From: Bacteroidales bacterium
GTDB lineage: Bacteria > Bacteroidota > Bacteroidia > Bacteroidales > Paludibacteraceae
NCBI GenBank assembly: GCA_015061185.1
Contig: SUWZ01000005.1
Span: 22,743 to 86,742 of the forward strand
Reading direction: 5' to 3'
Length of the DNA: 64,000 nt
Shown here: positions 19,662 to 30,442 of the stretch, piece by piece
Layout of the letters: each line of letters begins with the position of its first letter
Position numbering within the stretch: position 1 is the first letter of the stretch
The notes under the pieces: generated by a model
What the model saw: the letters and a program-made list of their open reading frames with translations, nothing else
The model's database searches: none
Told to the model about the DNA's origin: nothing
Made by a program: the position numbers and the translations under genes

Positions 19662-20882
19662 TTAGTTATTTAATTTCTTGATAACATTTTCAATTTCTTT
19701 ATACTTAGCACCATTACCAACACGATAATATGCAGTTTTCAAAAGATTTAAGTTAGTCACATCTTCCGGTTTGATTTTTCTTGCATTCTCCAAGAAAGGA
19801 ACAGCCTTACCAAATTCAGCTTTTACTTTTTTCTTCTCAGCCAAATATTTCTTTTGATTTTTGATATTATTAGCTGCATTATCCATACCTTCAGCCTTTT
19901 TGATGTAAGCAAAACCAGTGTAATATTGAGCATCAAAGCTGTTAGGATCGATTCCGATTGCTTTCTCACAAATAGAAATTGCCTCAGCAAATTTAGCTTG
20001 TTTCAAAAACATTTCACCCTTTACCAAGTAGTATTGAGGATTTTGAGGATCTTTTGCGATAGCAGCATCCAAGTAATTCAAAGCTTCATTCTCTTTCTTT
20101 GATTCCAAATAGTAGTTAATCAAAGAACCCATCAAAAACTTGTTAGAAGGGAATTTTTCGATACCCTCTTGTAAAGTTTTTACAAATTTATCCGTTTCAC
20201 CGGCATTTTTATAGGCATCATAAAGCCACTCATACATAGTCTCAGCCTTATAGTTATCATTTTTCAATTCTTCCATGAATTTGATAGCCTCTTGCTTTTT
20301 ACTAGGTACACTACTTGCTGCGTGAACAGTATAAAATTTAATTTCGTTATACATTGTATCTGCCTTAAGATTTTCACTTTGCATAACAGGCACTTTAGGC
20401 ATATCCAAATATTTACCCCACAAATTTACAGCAGACTCATAATTCTTTTTATTAAAATTCTCCAATCCCTCGTTAACCAAATAATTTGTATATTGTTTTA
20501 ACGTGCTTTTAATTTCCTTTTGATACTTAGGTTTAATCTTACCTTTCTCATTAGGTTTTACATCCAACTCTGCACATTTGATATAAGCATCAACCGATTT
20601 CAAAAGATTTTCATCCATAATATTTTGGTCGTAGCTTGCGTTCATCGCCTTCTTTTTAAATTCATCTTCATAGATTTTGAAGTAAACTTGTCCTGCCACC
20701 CAATATGTTTTTGCTTGGTTTGCAGTAGAAGGATCCGCCATAGCCAATTCGATTTGAGCTTTTGCTCCTGGCAAATCAACCGGTTCGTAGAGTTTTCCCT
20801 CAGCTCCTGAAACGTTTTTCTTTTGTGAAAATGCGCATGTTGCAATAGCAAGCATTAACGCAGTCATTACGATTTTTTTCAT
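19662..20882 (-). CDS. Exported tetratricopeptide-repeat protein
   Basis: A 406-residue protein with a signal peptide (MKKIVMTALMLAIATCAFS, cleaved before QKKN) and TPR helices. The clearest repeats run from about residue 230 to 330, for example ENEALNYLDAAIAKDPQNPQYYLVKGEMFLKQ and KFAEAISICEKAIGIDPNSFDAQYYTGFAY. It is lysine-rich and probably periplasmic, acting as a protein-interaction scaffold; no enzyme domain is seen. It begins 18 bases after the gyrA stop, so it is likely co-transcribed with gyrA, and a strong terminator follows it. The exact role is unknown. Confidence 0.8.
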   Translation of the reverse strand: MKKIVMTALMLAIATCAFSQKKNVSGAEGKLYEPVDLPGAKAQIELAMADPSTANQAKTYWVAGQVYFKIYEDEFKKKAMNASYDQNIMDENLLKSVDAYIKCAELDVKPNEKGKIKPKYQKEIKSTLKQYTNYLVNEGLENFNKKNYESAVNLWGKYLDMPKVPVMQSENLKADTMYNEIKFYTVHAASSVPSKKQEAIKFMEELKNDNYKAETMYEWLYDAYKNAGETDKFVKTLQEGIEKFPSNKFLMGSLINYYLESKKENEALNYLDAAIAKDPQNPQYYLVKGEMFLKQAKFAEAISICEKAIGIDPNSFDAQYYTGFAYIKKAEGMDNAANNIKNQKKYLAEKKKVKAEFGKAVPFLENARKIKPEDVTNLNLLKTAYYRVGNGAKYKEIENVIKKLNN

Positions 20883-20900
20883 AACTTATTGTTTTTAATT

Positions 20901-23453
20901 TTATTCGTTATCATTTATTAATTCTTCTGTCTCCTCGTTGGTATTAGTTTCAATAACATTTTCATCCAACACTTCCCCCTCTTCTATCTCTAATTCTTCC
21001 TCATCATTAGAAGTCAACACCTTACAAACAGATGCAATTTGATCATTTCGTTTTCCTAAATTGATTAATCGAACACCTTGAGTTGCACGACCCATAACAC
21101 GAACATCGGTTACTTTCAAACGAATAACCACACCCGATTTATTAATGATCATCAAATCATTCTCATCAGTAACATTCTTTATTGCCACCAACAAACCGGT
21201 TTTGTCGGTTATGTTCATGGTCTTAACCCCCTTACCACCACGATTAGTGATACGATAATCATCAATATTAGAACGTTTTCCATAACCTTGGTCAGAAACT
21301 ACCATGATATTTTCTTTCTCCATATCTTCGATAGCTATCATTCCCACTATTTCATCGTCCCCACCATTAAGAGTCATACCCTTAACACCGGTAGCCGTAC
21401 GTCCCATTGTTCTAACTTTTGTTTCGTTGAATCTGATTGCACGACCATACTTATTTGCCAAAATAATCTCGCTATTTCCATTGGTCAAACAAACATCAAT
21501 CACCTTGTCATCCTCACGGATAGTGATTGCATTAACACCATTTTGACGAGGACGAGAATAAGCCTCCAAGCAAGTCTTTTTAACAATACCATTCTTCGTA
21601 CAGAAAATCAAATTATGAGATTCAATATACTCCTTATCTGTCAAAGTTTTAACATTGATACATGCATTTACTTTATCATCCGAATCAATATTCAATAAAT
21701 TTTGAATTGCTCTTCCTTTAGTTGTTTTATTACCCTCTTCTATCTCATAAACTTTCAACCAATAACAACGACCCTTTTGTGTAAAGAACATCATTGTATT
21801 ATGCATAGTTGCCGGATAAATAAATTCGATAAAGTCCTGGTCTCGAGTGCTACTACCCTTAGAACCTACACCACCTCTATTTTGTGCCTTAAATTCAGAC
21901 AATGGAGTTCTCTTAATGTAACCCAAGTGAGAGATTGTTATCACCATTTCGTCATCAGCATAGAAATCTTCCGGATTAAATTCCTCTGAAGTAGGAATAA
22001 TATCAGTTCTACGTTGATCTCCGTATTTTTCCTTAATCTCCATCATCTCATCTTTGATGATACCCATTCTCAACTCATAACTTGCCAACACCTCCTTATA
22101 ATAGTTGATCATCTTCATCAACTCTTCATACTCATTACGAAGGTCTTCAATAGCAAGTTTTCTTAATTGAATCAAACGCATTTCTACGATGGCTTTCGCT
22201 TGCACCTCATCGAAACCAAAGCGATTCATCAAGTTATTTAACGCATCCTCTGTTGTATCAGAAGCTCGTATTATACGGATTACTTCGTCAATATTGTCAC
22301 AAGCCACAATTAATGCTTGCAAAATATGAGCACGTTTTTCAGCCTTTTTCAACTCAAATTGAGTACGGCGAGTCACCACCTCATGACGATGTTCCACAAA
22401 ACAACTTATCAACTCTTTTAGGTTCAATAATTTTGGTCGCCCCTTTACCAACGCAATATTATTTACGCTAAATGAAGTTTGAAGAGCAGTAAACTTGTAC
22501 AATTTATTCAAAACAACCTTTGCATTAGCATCTTTCTTTACAACTATTTCGATACGCATTTTTTCCTTGCGATCCGAACCGTCATTTACGTAAGAAATCC
22601 CCTCTAATCTCTTCTCATTTACCAGATTAGCGATATTTTGAATCAACTCTTTTCGGTTTACTTGATACGGAAGTTCTCGAACAATGATTTTCTCATGATT
22701 ACCATCTGCTTCAATTTCCGCTTTAGCACGAATAACGATGCGACCGCGACCGGTCAAATAGGCATCACGAACACCTGAATAGCCATAAATAGTACCTCCT
22801 GTTGGGAAATCCGGAGCTTTTATTATTTTGATTAAATCCTCAATATCTATATCATTATTATCAACGTATGCAACAATTGCATCTACGGCATCTGATAAAT
22901 TATGAGGTGGCATATTGGTCGCCATACCAACAGCAATACCGGAGGCTCCATTCACCAATAATTGAGGTATTCTGGTCGGCATTACAGTCGGCTCCTGATG
23001 TTCTCCATCAAAGTTGTCTTGAAAATCAACCGTTTCTTTATCCAAATCCACCAAAATATCTTCTGTAATAGCCTCTAAACGAGCTTCGGTATAACGCATT
23101 GCAGCCGGAGAGTCTCCATCTATAGATCCGAAGTTACCCTGACCTTCCACCAAAGGATAACGCAAAGACCACTTTTGTGCCATACGAACCAATGTACCGT
23201 ACACAGAAGAATCTCCATGAGGGTGATACTTTCCTAATACCTCTCCTACAATTCTTGCAGATTTCTTTGTTGGTTTAGATGATACCAAACCTAACTTATC
23301 CATTCCAAATAACACACGACGATGAACCGGTTTAAAACCGTCTCTTACGTCCGGTAAAGCACGAGATACTATCACAGACATCGAATAATCGATGTACGAA
23401 GATCTCATTTCTTCATCAATATCAATTTTGATGATTCTGTCCTGATCAACCAT
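20901..23453 (-). CDS. gyrA: DNA gyrase subunit A
   Basis: An 850-residue DNA gyrase A subunit, which breaks and rejoins DNA to add negative supercoils in an A2B2 complex with GyrB. The catalytic tyrosine is Tyr121 in [10 protein letters not shown]. The quinolone-contact region [17 protein letters not shown] lies at residues 77-93. The C-terminal beta-pinwheel has the GyrA-box-like [10 protein letters not shown] and ends in a strongly acidic tail ([14 protein letters not shown] and on). Topoisomerase IV ParC is the alternative, but the GyrA box and pinwheel favour gyrase. The TPR gene follows 18 bases after the stop. Two ~190-bp palindromic repeats lie upstream. Confidence 0.95.
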   Translation of the reverse strand: MVDQDRIIKIDIDEEMRSSYIDYSMSVIVSRALPDVRDGFKPVHRRVLFGMDKLGLVSSKPTKKSARIVGEVLGKYHPHGDSSVYGTLVRMAQKWSLRYPLVEGQGNFGSIDGDSPAAMRYTEARLEAITEDILVDLDKETVDFQDNFDGEHQEPTVMPTRIPQLLVNGASGIAVGMATNMPPHNLSDAVDAIVAYVDNNDIDIEDLIKIIKAPDFPTGGTIYGYSGVRDAYLTGRGRIVIRAKAEIEADGNHEKIIVRELPYQVNRKELIQNIANLVNEKRLEGISYVNDGSDRKEKMRIEIVVKKDANAKVVLNKLYKFTALQTSFSVNNIALVKGRPKLLNLKELISCFVEHRHEVVTRRTQFELKKAEKRAHILQALIVACDNIDEVIRIIRASDTTEDALNNLMNRFGFDEVQAKAIVEMRLIQLRKLAIEDLRNEYEELMKMINYYKEVLASYELRMGIIKDEMMEIKEKYGDQRRTDIIPTSEEFNPEDFYADDEMVITISHLGYIKRTPLSEFKAQNRGGVGSKGSSTRDQDFIEFIYPATMHNTMMFFTQKGRCYWLKVYEIEEGNKTTKGRAIQNLLNIDSDDKVNACINVKTLTDKEYIESHNLIFCTKNGIVKKTCLEAYSRPRQNGVNAITIREDDKVIDVCLTNGNSEIILANKYGRAIRFNETKVRTMGRTATGVKGMTLNGGDDEIVGMIAIEDMEKENIMVVSDQGYGKRSNIDDYRITNRGGKGVKTMNITDKTGLLVAIKNVTDENDLMIINKSGVVIRLKVTDVRVMGRATQGVRLINLGKRNDQIASVCKVLTSNDEEELEIEEGEVLDENVIETNTNEETEELINDNE

Positions 23454-23485
23454 TTTTTATATGTTAATAAATTTTTGTCAACTTT

Positions 23486-23678
23486 AGAAGCTGTTCAAAT
23501 TTTATTAAAAAAAAAATTTAGAGTTTCACTCTCTTATTTTCGGCATCTTTGAGATTCTTTTTAACCTATTTTTATTCTCCTTTTTTGATAATAGTCCACT
23601 ATTTTCTGCAAAAGAAGACTAAAAATAGATTTAAAAATCTCTCTCAAATAGGCTCGAAATAAAATTTAAACAACTTCT
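23486..23678 (+). repeat. Palindromic ~190-bp repeat, copy A
   Basis: The ends are AGAAGCTGTTCAAATTTTAT and (reverse strand) AGAAGTTGTTTAAATTTTAT. The left arm includes TTTTCGGCATCTTTGAGATT, the centre AATAGTCCACTATT, and the right arm AAAATCTCTCTCAAATAGGC. The two arms are imperfectly complementary along their whole length. It lies 33 bases upstream of gyrA. Confidence 0.9.
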
Positions 23679-24012
23679 TATTTATGTACTTTTACACTTT
23701 TCATATCGAAACTACCTCCTTCTTTTGTCGGTAATGAGCCCTTGTCTACAAAACCTACCCCCCTATTTTTAGGAATAAATCTTGAACAATTCCTCAAAGT
23801 TTCTAAAAAGTGCACTAAATTACAAAAAAAAATGGAAAGTATGAATTTTAAATACTATTTTTACTTTTAAGTACGGAAAAAATCTTAGAATTCTTCTTTT
23901 TAATCAATAAAAATTAGAGCATTGGAAGGATTTCTGAATTCAAAAATTCCTCGAAATGAATTTATAGAACCAACCTAAAAAAAGTCTTTCGAAATAACTT
24001 TGTAGTAGTTTT
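23679..24012. other. Spacer between two repeat copies
   Basis: About 330 bases without a convincing gene. It contains a reverse copy of the dispersed motif (23961-23979). The gyrA promoter should lie here or in the repeat; CGAAACTA near 23707-23714 is one base from a minus-strand TAnnTTTG box. Confidence 0.4.
23961..23979 (-). repeat. Dispersed TTCTATAAA motif
   Basis: Minus strand TTTAGGTTGGTTCTATAAA. It is one of the best matches of an intergenic motif with the rough consensus TTTAGGTAGGTTCTATAAA that recurs through the window. Confidence 0.55.
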
Positions 24013-24207
24013 AGAAGCTGTTTAAATTTTATTGAAAAAGAATACTTTAGAGTTCCACTCTCTTATTTTCGGCATCTTTGAGATTCTTTTTAAGCTATTT
24101 TTATTATTCTTTTTTGATAATAGTCCACTATTAACGGCAAAAAAATAATAAAAATAATCTTAAAAATCTCTCTCAAATAGGCTCGAAATAAAATTTAAAC
24201 AACTTCT
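24013..24207 (+). repeat. Palindromic ~190-bp repeat, copy B
   Basis: The most regular copy. The ends are AGAAGCTGTTTAAATTTTAT and (reverse) AGAAGTTGTTTAAATTTTAT. The arms pair through TTTTTAAGCTATTTTTATTA on the left with TAATAAAAATAATCTTAAAA on the right, around AATAGTCCACTATT. It shares the same orientation as copy A, from which it is separated by about 330 bases. Confidence 0.92.
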
Positions 24208-24279
24208 TATATTGGTTCTTTTTTTTCAACAATTACCTTTTATATATTTTTTTTACAACATTCTAACATTTTATTATTG

Positions 24280-24287
24280 TATATTTG
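24280..24287 (+). promoter_or_regulatory. Bacteroidota -7 box (TATATTTG) for clpC
   Basis: TATATTTG is a perfect TAnnTTTG match. It predicts a leader of about 175 bases before clpC. The leader contains a perfect six-pair hairpin, ACCTGA/TCAGGT, at 24357-24375; its role is unknown. Confidence 0.5.
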
Positions 24288-24465
24288 TAGCGAAATTAAG
24301 TCGGGAATGAAATTATATTTTTTTCGCACAAGTGATTTATATCTTATAACGAGAAAACCTGATCTTAATTCAGGTAAAACTATAAAACACAGGGCTCATT
24401 TATTAAAACTGCCTTGATTTATAGAAGTTACCACAATATGTATTAGGAATTAAAATTATTTTAAT

Positions 24466-26964
24466 ATGCATACAAGAGAATTTTCGCAAAGGGTAAAAGA
24501 TGTTTTAACATACAGCAGAGAGGAAGCGGAAAGATTGGGCAACAATTACGTTGGACCGGAACATCTATTATTGGGAATTTTTCGAGATGGAGAAGGTCCC
24601 GCTATGTCTGCATTAAATTCATTGAGAGTTGATATTAAAAAGGTCAAGAATGCCTTAGAGAGTCGATTAAGATGTGATTCACAAACTTCAGGATACCCAC
24701 ATCAAGATTTACCTCTAATAAAATCTACAGAAAAAATATTGAAATTGGTTAACTTAGAGGCTCGTTCCATGCGTTGCGATGTTATGGATACAGACCATTT
24801 ATTATTAGCAATTATGAAAGAAAATACAAATATGGCAGCAGAATCATTGTTGGCAGAAAATGTTTCATACACACAACTACTCTCCGTCATCAAACGTACA
24901 GAAAGTCCGCTCGGAAGTTTCGTTAATGATGAGGATTTTCCTGAATATAAATCGTCTAATCCGATTTTCAATCAAGCCAATCCTAATTCAGGAGTGAGTA
25001 GCTCAACACCTGTATTAGATAATTTTGGTACAGACTTAACCAAAGCTGCAGAAGAGGGGCGATTAGACCCTATTGTAGGTAGAGAAAAAGAGATTGAACG
25101 AGTCTCTCAAATTTTAAGTCGACGCAAAAAAAACAACCCTATACTTATTGGAGATCCGGGTGTAGGAAAATCTGCCATTGTCGAAGGATTAGCACTTCGT
25201 ATCATTGAGAAAAAAATTTCGCGTAATCTCTATGGCAAACGAATTATTTCTTTGGATATGGCTTCTGTGGTTGCCGGAACAAAATATAGGGGACAATTTG
25301 AAGAGCGTATTAAATCAATAATCAATGAGTTGGCAAACAATCCAAATGTAATATTGTTCATAGACGAAATTCACACGATTGTTGGGGCCGGAAGTTCTCC
25401 CGGTTCATTGGATGCTGCCAATATATTAAAACCGGCTTTGGCTCGCGGTGAAATCCAATGCATTGGAGCCACCACTTTGGATGAGTATCGCCAACATATT
25501 GAAAAAGATGGGGCTCTGGAACGTCGTTTTCAAAAGGTCTTGGTTGAACCTACTTCTTATGAAGACACATTACAGATCTTAAAAAACATCAAATCAAGGT
25601 ACGAAGACCATCACAATGTTACTTTTACAGACGAAGCCATCGAAGCTTGCGTAAAATATACAGAACGTTACATTACCGACAGAGTTTTTCCGGATAAAGC
25701 TATTGATGCCTTGGATGAAGCAGGAGCTCGCACTCATTTGGTGGATGTAAATGTTCCGGAGGCTATCTTATTATTAGAAAAGAAGATAGAAGAGGTAAAA
25801 GATGCAAAAATCAATGCTGTAAATGCTCAAAATTTTGAAATAGCTGCCAATTACAGAGATGACGAGAAGAACCTCACATTGCAACTTGATATAGCAAAAA
25901 AAGAGTGGGAAGAAGAGATGAAAAACAAACGTCAGACTATTGATGAGGATAGCGTGATGCATGTTATTTCTATGATGACCGGTATCCCTATTCAACGTGT
26001 GGCTCAAGCTGAAGGTACTCGCCTTCTTAAGATGAAAGATGTGCTTAAATCTAAAGTCATTGGTCAGGATGATGCGGTTGAAAAGGTGGTGCGCTCTATC
26101 CAAAGAAATAGAATTGGTTTGAAAGATCCTAACAAACCTATAGGTTCATTCCTGTTTTTAGGTCCTACCGGTGTAGGTAAAACTCATCTTGCTAAAATTT
26201 TGGCCAAAGAGATGTTTGATTCTGTTGATGCTCTGATTCGTATCGATATGAGTGAATATATGGAGAAATTCTCGGTCTCTCGCTTGATTGGTGCTCCTCC
26301 AGGATATGTTGGTTATGAAGAGGGAGGACAACTAACCGAACGGGTTCGTCGCAAACCCTACTCTATCGTGTTGCTTGATGAGATTGAAAAGGCGCACTCT
26401 GATGTCTATAACCTATTGCTACAGGTTATGGATGAGGGGCAATTGACGGATAGTTTAGGCAGAAAAGTGGACTTCAAAAACACTATTATCATCATGACTT
26501 CCAACGTTGGAACTCGTCAACTCAAAGATTTTGGCGGAGGAATTGGTTTTGTTAATTCAAAAAACATGGACTCTGAATATGCGCATGGGGTTATTCAAAA
26601 GGCCTTGAACAAAACTTTTTCACCAGAGTTCTTGAATAGAATAGATGATGTTATCATGTTCTCTCAATTGCAGTTGGAATCGATTTTCAAAATTATTGAA
26701 TTGGAGTTGACTGATGTAAAGAAACGTGTTGAAGATATGGGCTATAAACTGACTTTAACAGATGACGCAAAGAAGTTTATTGCCGAATCCGGTTACGACA
26801 TTCAATATGGAGCAAGACCTCTAAAACGTTCTCTTCAAAAACATATCGAAGATAATTTGGCTGAATTATTACTGCAAGGTGCTTTGAAAGAGGGAGACGA
26901 AATCAAAATGGATTTCAACTCAGATGAGAAGAGAGTTATCGCCTCAGTAGTAAGTCCGGAATAA
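24466..26964 (+). CDS. clpC: ATP-dependent Clp protease ATP-binding subunit ClpC
   Basis: An 832-residue class I Clp/Hsp100 unfoldase that feeds proteins to ClpP. The N-terminal Clp_N double repeat covers residues 1-150. The first AAA+ domain has Walker [10 protein letters not shown] and [18 protein letters not shown]-like segment in the middle domain (about 440-475, [19 protein letters not shown]) marks ClpC rather than ClpB. The second AAA+ domain has GPTGVGKTH and [11 protein letters not shown], followed by the C-terminal D2-small domain. Start at the ATG that begins [14 protein letters not shown], standard for the family. No CtsR or McsAB genes lie nearby. A strong terminator follows. Confidence 0.95.
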   Translation: MHTREFSQRVKDVLTYSREEAERLGNNYVGPEHLLLGIFRDGEGPAMSALNSLRVDIKKVKNALESRLRCDSQTSGYPHQDLPLIKSTEKILKLVNLEARSMRCDVMDTDHLLLAIMKENTNMAAESLLAENVSYTQLLSVIKRTESPLGSFVNDEDFPEYKSSNPIFNQANPNSGVSSSTPVLDNFGTDLTKAAEEGRLDPIVGREKEIERVSQILSRRKKNNPILIGDPGVGKSAIVEGLALRIIEKKISRNLYGKRIISLDMASVVAGTKYRGQFEERIKSIINELANNPNVILFIDEIHTIVGAGSSPGSLDAANILKPALARGEIQCIGATTLDEYRQHIEKDGALERRFQKVLVEPTSYEDTLQILKNIKSRYEDHHNVTFTDEAIEACVKYTERYITDRVFPDKAIDALDEAGARTHLVDVNVPEAILLLEKKIEEVKDAKINAVNAQNFEIAANYRDDEKNLTLQLDIAKKEWEEEMKNKRQTIDEDSVMHVISMMTGIPIQRVAQAEGTRLLKMKDVLKSKVIGQDDAVEKVVRSIQRNRIGLKDPNKPIGSFLFLGPTGVGKTHLAKILAKEMFDSVDALIRIDMSEYMEKFSVSRLIGAPPGYVGYEEGGQLTERVRRKPYSIVLLDEIEKAHSDVYNLLLQVMDEGQLTDSLGRKVDFKNTIIIMTSNVGTRQLKDFGGGIGFVNSKNMDSEYAHGVIQKALNKTFSPEFLNRIDDVIMFSQLQLESIFKIIELELTDVKKRVEDMGYKLTLTDDAKKFIAESGYDIQYGARPLKRSLQKHIEDNLAELLLQGALKEGDEIKMDFNSDEKRVIASVVSPE

Positions 26965-26982
26965 AAGGAAAGGTAATAATCA

Positions 26983-27028
26983 AACAAAGACTGATTCGAT
27001 TTCGCCATTGAATCAGTCTTTGTTTTTG
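26983..27028 (+). terminator. Strong terminator between clpC and hsdR
   Basis: A 15-pair stem: AACAAAGACTGATTC (26983-26997) with GAATCAGTCTTTGTT (27010-27024), followed by TTT. The A-run on the other side is weak, but it may also end the convergent hsdR transcript. It marks the left edge of the restriction-modification island. Confidence 0.85.
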
Positions 27029-27032
27029 AAAA

Positions 27033-30000
27033 TTATTTCTTCCAATCATCTGCAACTCTTTTAGTTTCATAATCATCATCCGAATGCTCATAAAGTTTCA
27101 TAGAGAATACCGGCTCATTTTCCTTAAAATTTTCCACTTGGTCCATTACCTCTCGGAAGACCTCAGGAGTGTACTGAGGAGGATAGCCATTCTTAACAAG
27201 ACAAATCTTAATGTCCTGTTTCAGTTGGTCGCGAACACGTTGGTTGTTAAGCCAATCAGCAAATGACGATTTTGTATCAATGATGTCTCGAATCTTACAA
27301 GCAAGACTCTTACATTTATCGTTAATTACAATACCATCCACCTCCTTATCTTCTCCATAAACAAAATTGTTCTTGTCTCTTAGATGAATTAAGATGTCAT
27401 AAAACGCTTTTTCTTCAAAGGTAAGTCCTAATTTGCGGAAGCTTTCTCTGTCTGCCTTCATCTCTTTGAGAATGTTTAATGCCTGTTCTGTGGCATTTTT
27501 GATTATACTTTCGGCTGTCGCTTCTTGGGTATCACCTGCTTCTTCTTCCGAGAGGAATTTTCGTCTATTATGATACTCTTGGATAGTAGTCTCCAGCATT
27601 TCCTGAAATTTCTTCGAAGCAACTTGGTTGGTCTTCCCATATTCAGTAATCTGCTTGCGAAGAAGTTTAATCAGCGTTTCCAGTTTGGAAGCAGGCATCT
27701 TAATCTCTTCAAGCCTTTCTGTAAACTCAAGTCCGAATATATCCATCTCTTCACCTTCTTCCAAAATGCTCTCCACATTATTATACATCAACGCCTCTTC
27801 CACCATCTTTGCAACCCGACGATTCATTGTATCAGTATCAGGGGCATCAGTTCCATTCATTTTATAAACCATACCGGCTATAGCCATAAAGCATTGTGCC
27901 AATGCAGATTCTTCTTCGCTGAGTCCTCCCGATGGTTGACAAAGATCGTATGCTTTTCGCATTCTCTTCACATTTTGAAGGAAGTAAGTCTTAAAAGAAA
28001 CTTTTTTTGTTTTCTTTCCATCCTTGTTGGCAGAATTGAAACTTTCATTTGAGGAGAAAACATATTCTGCAGCCTTAGCTAACAAGGTATATCTTGTTGC
28101 CGGGTCAGTTTCAACATTTAAGAATGGTGTTAAGTCATAACCCTTGAATAGCACCTTCAGAATCTCCATATACTCTCGGAAAATGAGTGTTGCTTGTTCT
28201 ATATCATCTTCTGTTAAAGCCACAGAATTGTCACCACCATACATTTTTCTGGCTTCCATCATCTGGTCGCGTATGCCTATATAGTCAATAATTAAACCAT
28301 ATTCTTTACCCGCATACTTACGGTTTGCACGACTGATGGTTTGGATAAGAGAATGTTTCTGTAATGGTTTGTCGTTATACATATATGTAAGGCATTCCAC
28401 ATCGAAACCTGTAATCCACATATCCACAACGATTACAACACGGAAATTGGAATGCTCCTGTTTGAAAGCAGCATCCAACTCTTCAGAACGTTTGTCATTT
28501 TTTACGCCACCAAGATAGTTGTACATGTCTGCTTCGTCATTACTTCCCACACTTGCTACCATTGCAATAGTAGGCATCTCTTTTAATTCTTTGAGTTCTT
28601 CAGCAGATACAGTAATACCTTCTGGTGTTTTTCGTTCTTCGAACCATTCAGGATAATGTGCCTTGAATTTTAACAGTAAATCGTAGGCAATCTTTCGATT
28701 AGCGCATACAATCATGGCTTTTTGCACTCTGTCTGGATCATTTGCCACTGATGAAACATAGTGGTCGTGTATATCTACAGCCAGTTTATCCAAACGGTCT
28801 GAATCACCAAGAATGACTTCCAATGAGCTCATGGCTTTCTTACTCTTTGCAATATCCTCTTTGGTCGAGCCCTCATCTGCACATTTAGCATAATATGCTT
28901 CAATTTCCTTAGCTTTTTCTGCATTCAGCAGTACTTTGGCAATGCGTGGATGATACTTAATTGATACCGTAATCTTGTCGGCGACAGCCTGATCCATCGT
29001 GTAACGGTCTATCTCGTCGCCAAAAGTCTGATATGTCTCAGCAATAGGAGTTCCTGTAAAGCCAACGAATGTCGCATTAGGCAAAGCCTCACGTAGCACC
29101 TTTGCGTAAGGTTTGGATATCATGGCTCTCATATTCTCATCAGCATCCTCGCTGAATTGAATACGTTTTGAACCTTCAATTTGTGTCCTATGAGCTTCGT
29201 CGCTAAAGCAGATAATATTGCTACGTTCATTGATGAGTCCTATCGGGTCGTCTTTTCGGTCGCAGAATTTTTGTATAGTACAAATGAAGAAACCACCACT
29301 ATCTCTTAGACTAAGTTCTTCACGTAGTTTTTTTCTGCTTGGCACAACAGAAACCTCTCCCAATCCCAAAAACTCAGTACTTTTGGTAAAAAGTTTTGCA
29401 CCTTGCTTCTGGAGGTCTTCTCGGTCAACAATCATCAGAATTGTTGGAGAACCGATTTCAGCAGCGCATCGCATCGAGAGTTGGCGAGCAAGAAATGCCA
29501 TCGTGTAGGTCTTACCGCAACCTGTAGCACCAAAATATGTACCTCCTTTACCACTCTTTGTCTTTACTGATTTGATGACACTCTCTCTTAACAAACGTGT
29601 TGCAAAGAACTGAGGATAGCGACAAACAACTTCTTTCTCATCACTATCATAATTAGTATCTTGAAAATAGACATAATCTCTAAGAATCTCCAAAAATCTT
29701 GCCGGACGATAAACACCCTTCACCATGGTTTCTAATTCATCGAAAGGCATGGTACTCACTTTATCTCCATTCTCTACACGTCGCCAAGCATAGAAGTGTT
29801 CGTAGGGTGTACGAACTGTTCCTAATCGTGTCTTCACACCATCACTGATACAAGCCAGTGGACAATAGTGCAATAGACCTGAAATATCTCGCCAATAGCG
29901 GATATTGATTTGTTCCCAGGCGTCATTGATGGTTGCTTTAGCATCGGCTGGATTTTTCAGTTCTATCACGCAGACGGGTATTCCGTTTACATAGAGCAAC

Positions 30001-30434
30001 ACATCAGGACGACGTGTCTTAGTTACACCATTATTGATGTATTCTACGGTAAACTGATTGACTACTCGGAAGATGTTATTATCTATCTTCTCGAAATCTA
30101 TCAATCTAACAGTAACAGGTTCACCTTTTTTATTAACAGCAGATATGCCATCAATCATCCATTTATATACTTTGTGTAGTGTGGCAAAATCCGTATCAGC
30201 ACCTACCAATCTGACGTTATCTGCTATTCGTTGCAATTCCTCGTCCTTTATGTTCTTATTATTGTCTTTTAGGAACTGAAGCAAGTCATCCATATTGAGC
30301 ACTTCCTTTCTGTTGGCTCTTGATATGGAGTCGCCAAAAAGATATTGCCATCCTTCTTTTTCAAGGAAAGCAATGAGAGCATTCTCGTAATCGCTCTCTA
30401 CAAAGTGACCGTTGATGTTCCTTAATTTTGCCAT
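27033..30434 (-). CDS. hsdR: Type I restriction enzyme R subunit (HsdR)
   Basis: A 1133-residue motor and nuclease subunit of a type I restriction-modification system. It translocates unmethylated DNA and cuts at a distance. The N-terminal nuclease has the PD-(D/E)xK residues Asp144, Glu158 and Lys160 (RPDVLLY, VIELK). The helicase has Walker A GATGCGKT (302-309), DEAH (412-415), FVGFTGTPI and the C-terminal motif VI QTISRANR. The C-terminal helical domain that docks on HsdM is present. Length is normal and no frameshift is seen. It is the last gene of the minus-strand operon, eight bases after a DUF1016 gene. A 28-codon copy of its 5' end lies 1.1 kb upstream. Confidence 0.96.
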   Translation of the reverse strand: MAKLRNINGHFVESDYENALIAFLEKEGWQYLFGDSISRANRKEVLNMDDLLQFLKDNNKNIKDEELQRIADNVRLVGADTDFATLHKVYKWMIDGISAVNKKGEPVTVRLIDFEKIDNNIFRVVNQFTVEYINNGVTKTRRPDVLLYVNGIPVCVIELKNPADAKATINDAWEQINIRYWRDISGLLHYCPLACISDGVKTRLGTVRTPYEHFYAWRRVENGDKVSTMPFDELETMVKGVYRPARFLEILRDYVYFQDTNYDSDEKEVVCRYPQFFATRLLRESVIKSVKTKSGKGGTYFGATGCGKTYTMAFLARQLSMRCAAEIGSPTILMIVDREDLQKQGAKLFTKSTEFLGLGEVSVVPSRKKLREELSLRDSGGFFICTIQKFCDRKDDPIGLINERSNIICFSDEAHRTQIEGSKRIQFSEDADENMRAMISKPYAKVLREALPNATFVGFTGTPIAETYQTFGDEIDRYTMDQAVADKITVSIKYHPRIAKVLLNAEKAKEIEAYYAKCADEGSTKEDIAKSKKAMSSLEVILGDSDRLDKLAVDIHDHYVSSVANDPDRVQKAMIVCANRKIAYDLLLKFKAHYPEWFEERKTPEGITVSAEELKELKEMPTIAMVASVGSNDEADMYNYLGGVKNDKRSEELDAAFKQEHSNFRVVIVVDMWITGFDVECLTYMYNDKPLQKHSLIQTISRANRKYAGKEYGLIIDYIGIRDQMMEARKMYGGDNSVALTEDDIEQATLIFREYMEILKVLFKGYDLTPFLNVETDPATRYTLLAKAAEYVFSSNESFNSANKDGKKTKKVSFKTYFLQNVKRMRKAYDLCQPSGGLSEEESALAQCFMAIAGMVYKMNGTDAPDTDTMNRRVAKMVEEALMYNNVESILEEGEEMDIFGLEFTERLEEIKMPASKLETLIKLLRKQITEYGKTNQVASKKFQEMLETTIQEYHNRRKFLSEEEAGDTQEATAESIIKNATEQALNILKEMKADRESFRKLGLTFEEKAFYDILIHLRDKNNFVYGEDKEVDGIVINDKCKSLACKIRDIIDTKSSFADWLNNQRVRDQLKQDIKICLVKNGYPPQYTPEVFREVMDQVENFKENEPVFSMKLYEHSDDDYETKRVADDWKK

Positions 30435-30442
30435 AATTTTGA

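Noticed and set aside
23200..23230. GyrA glycine at the position of E. coli Asp87, suggesting quinolone resistance
   Set aside because: The serine equivalent to Ser83 is kept, and glycine at this place may be the normal state in this lineage. The sequence alone does not show resistance.
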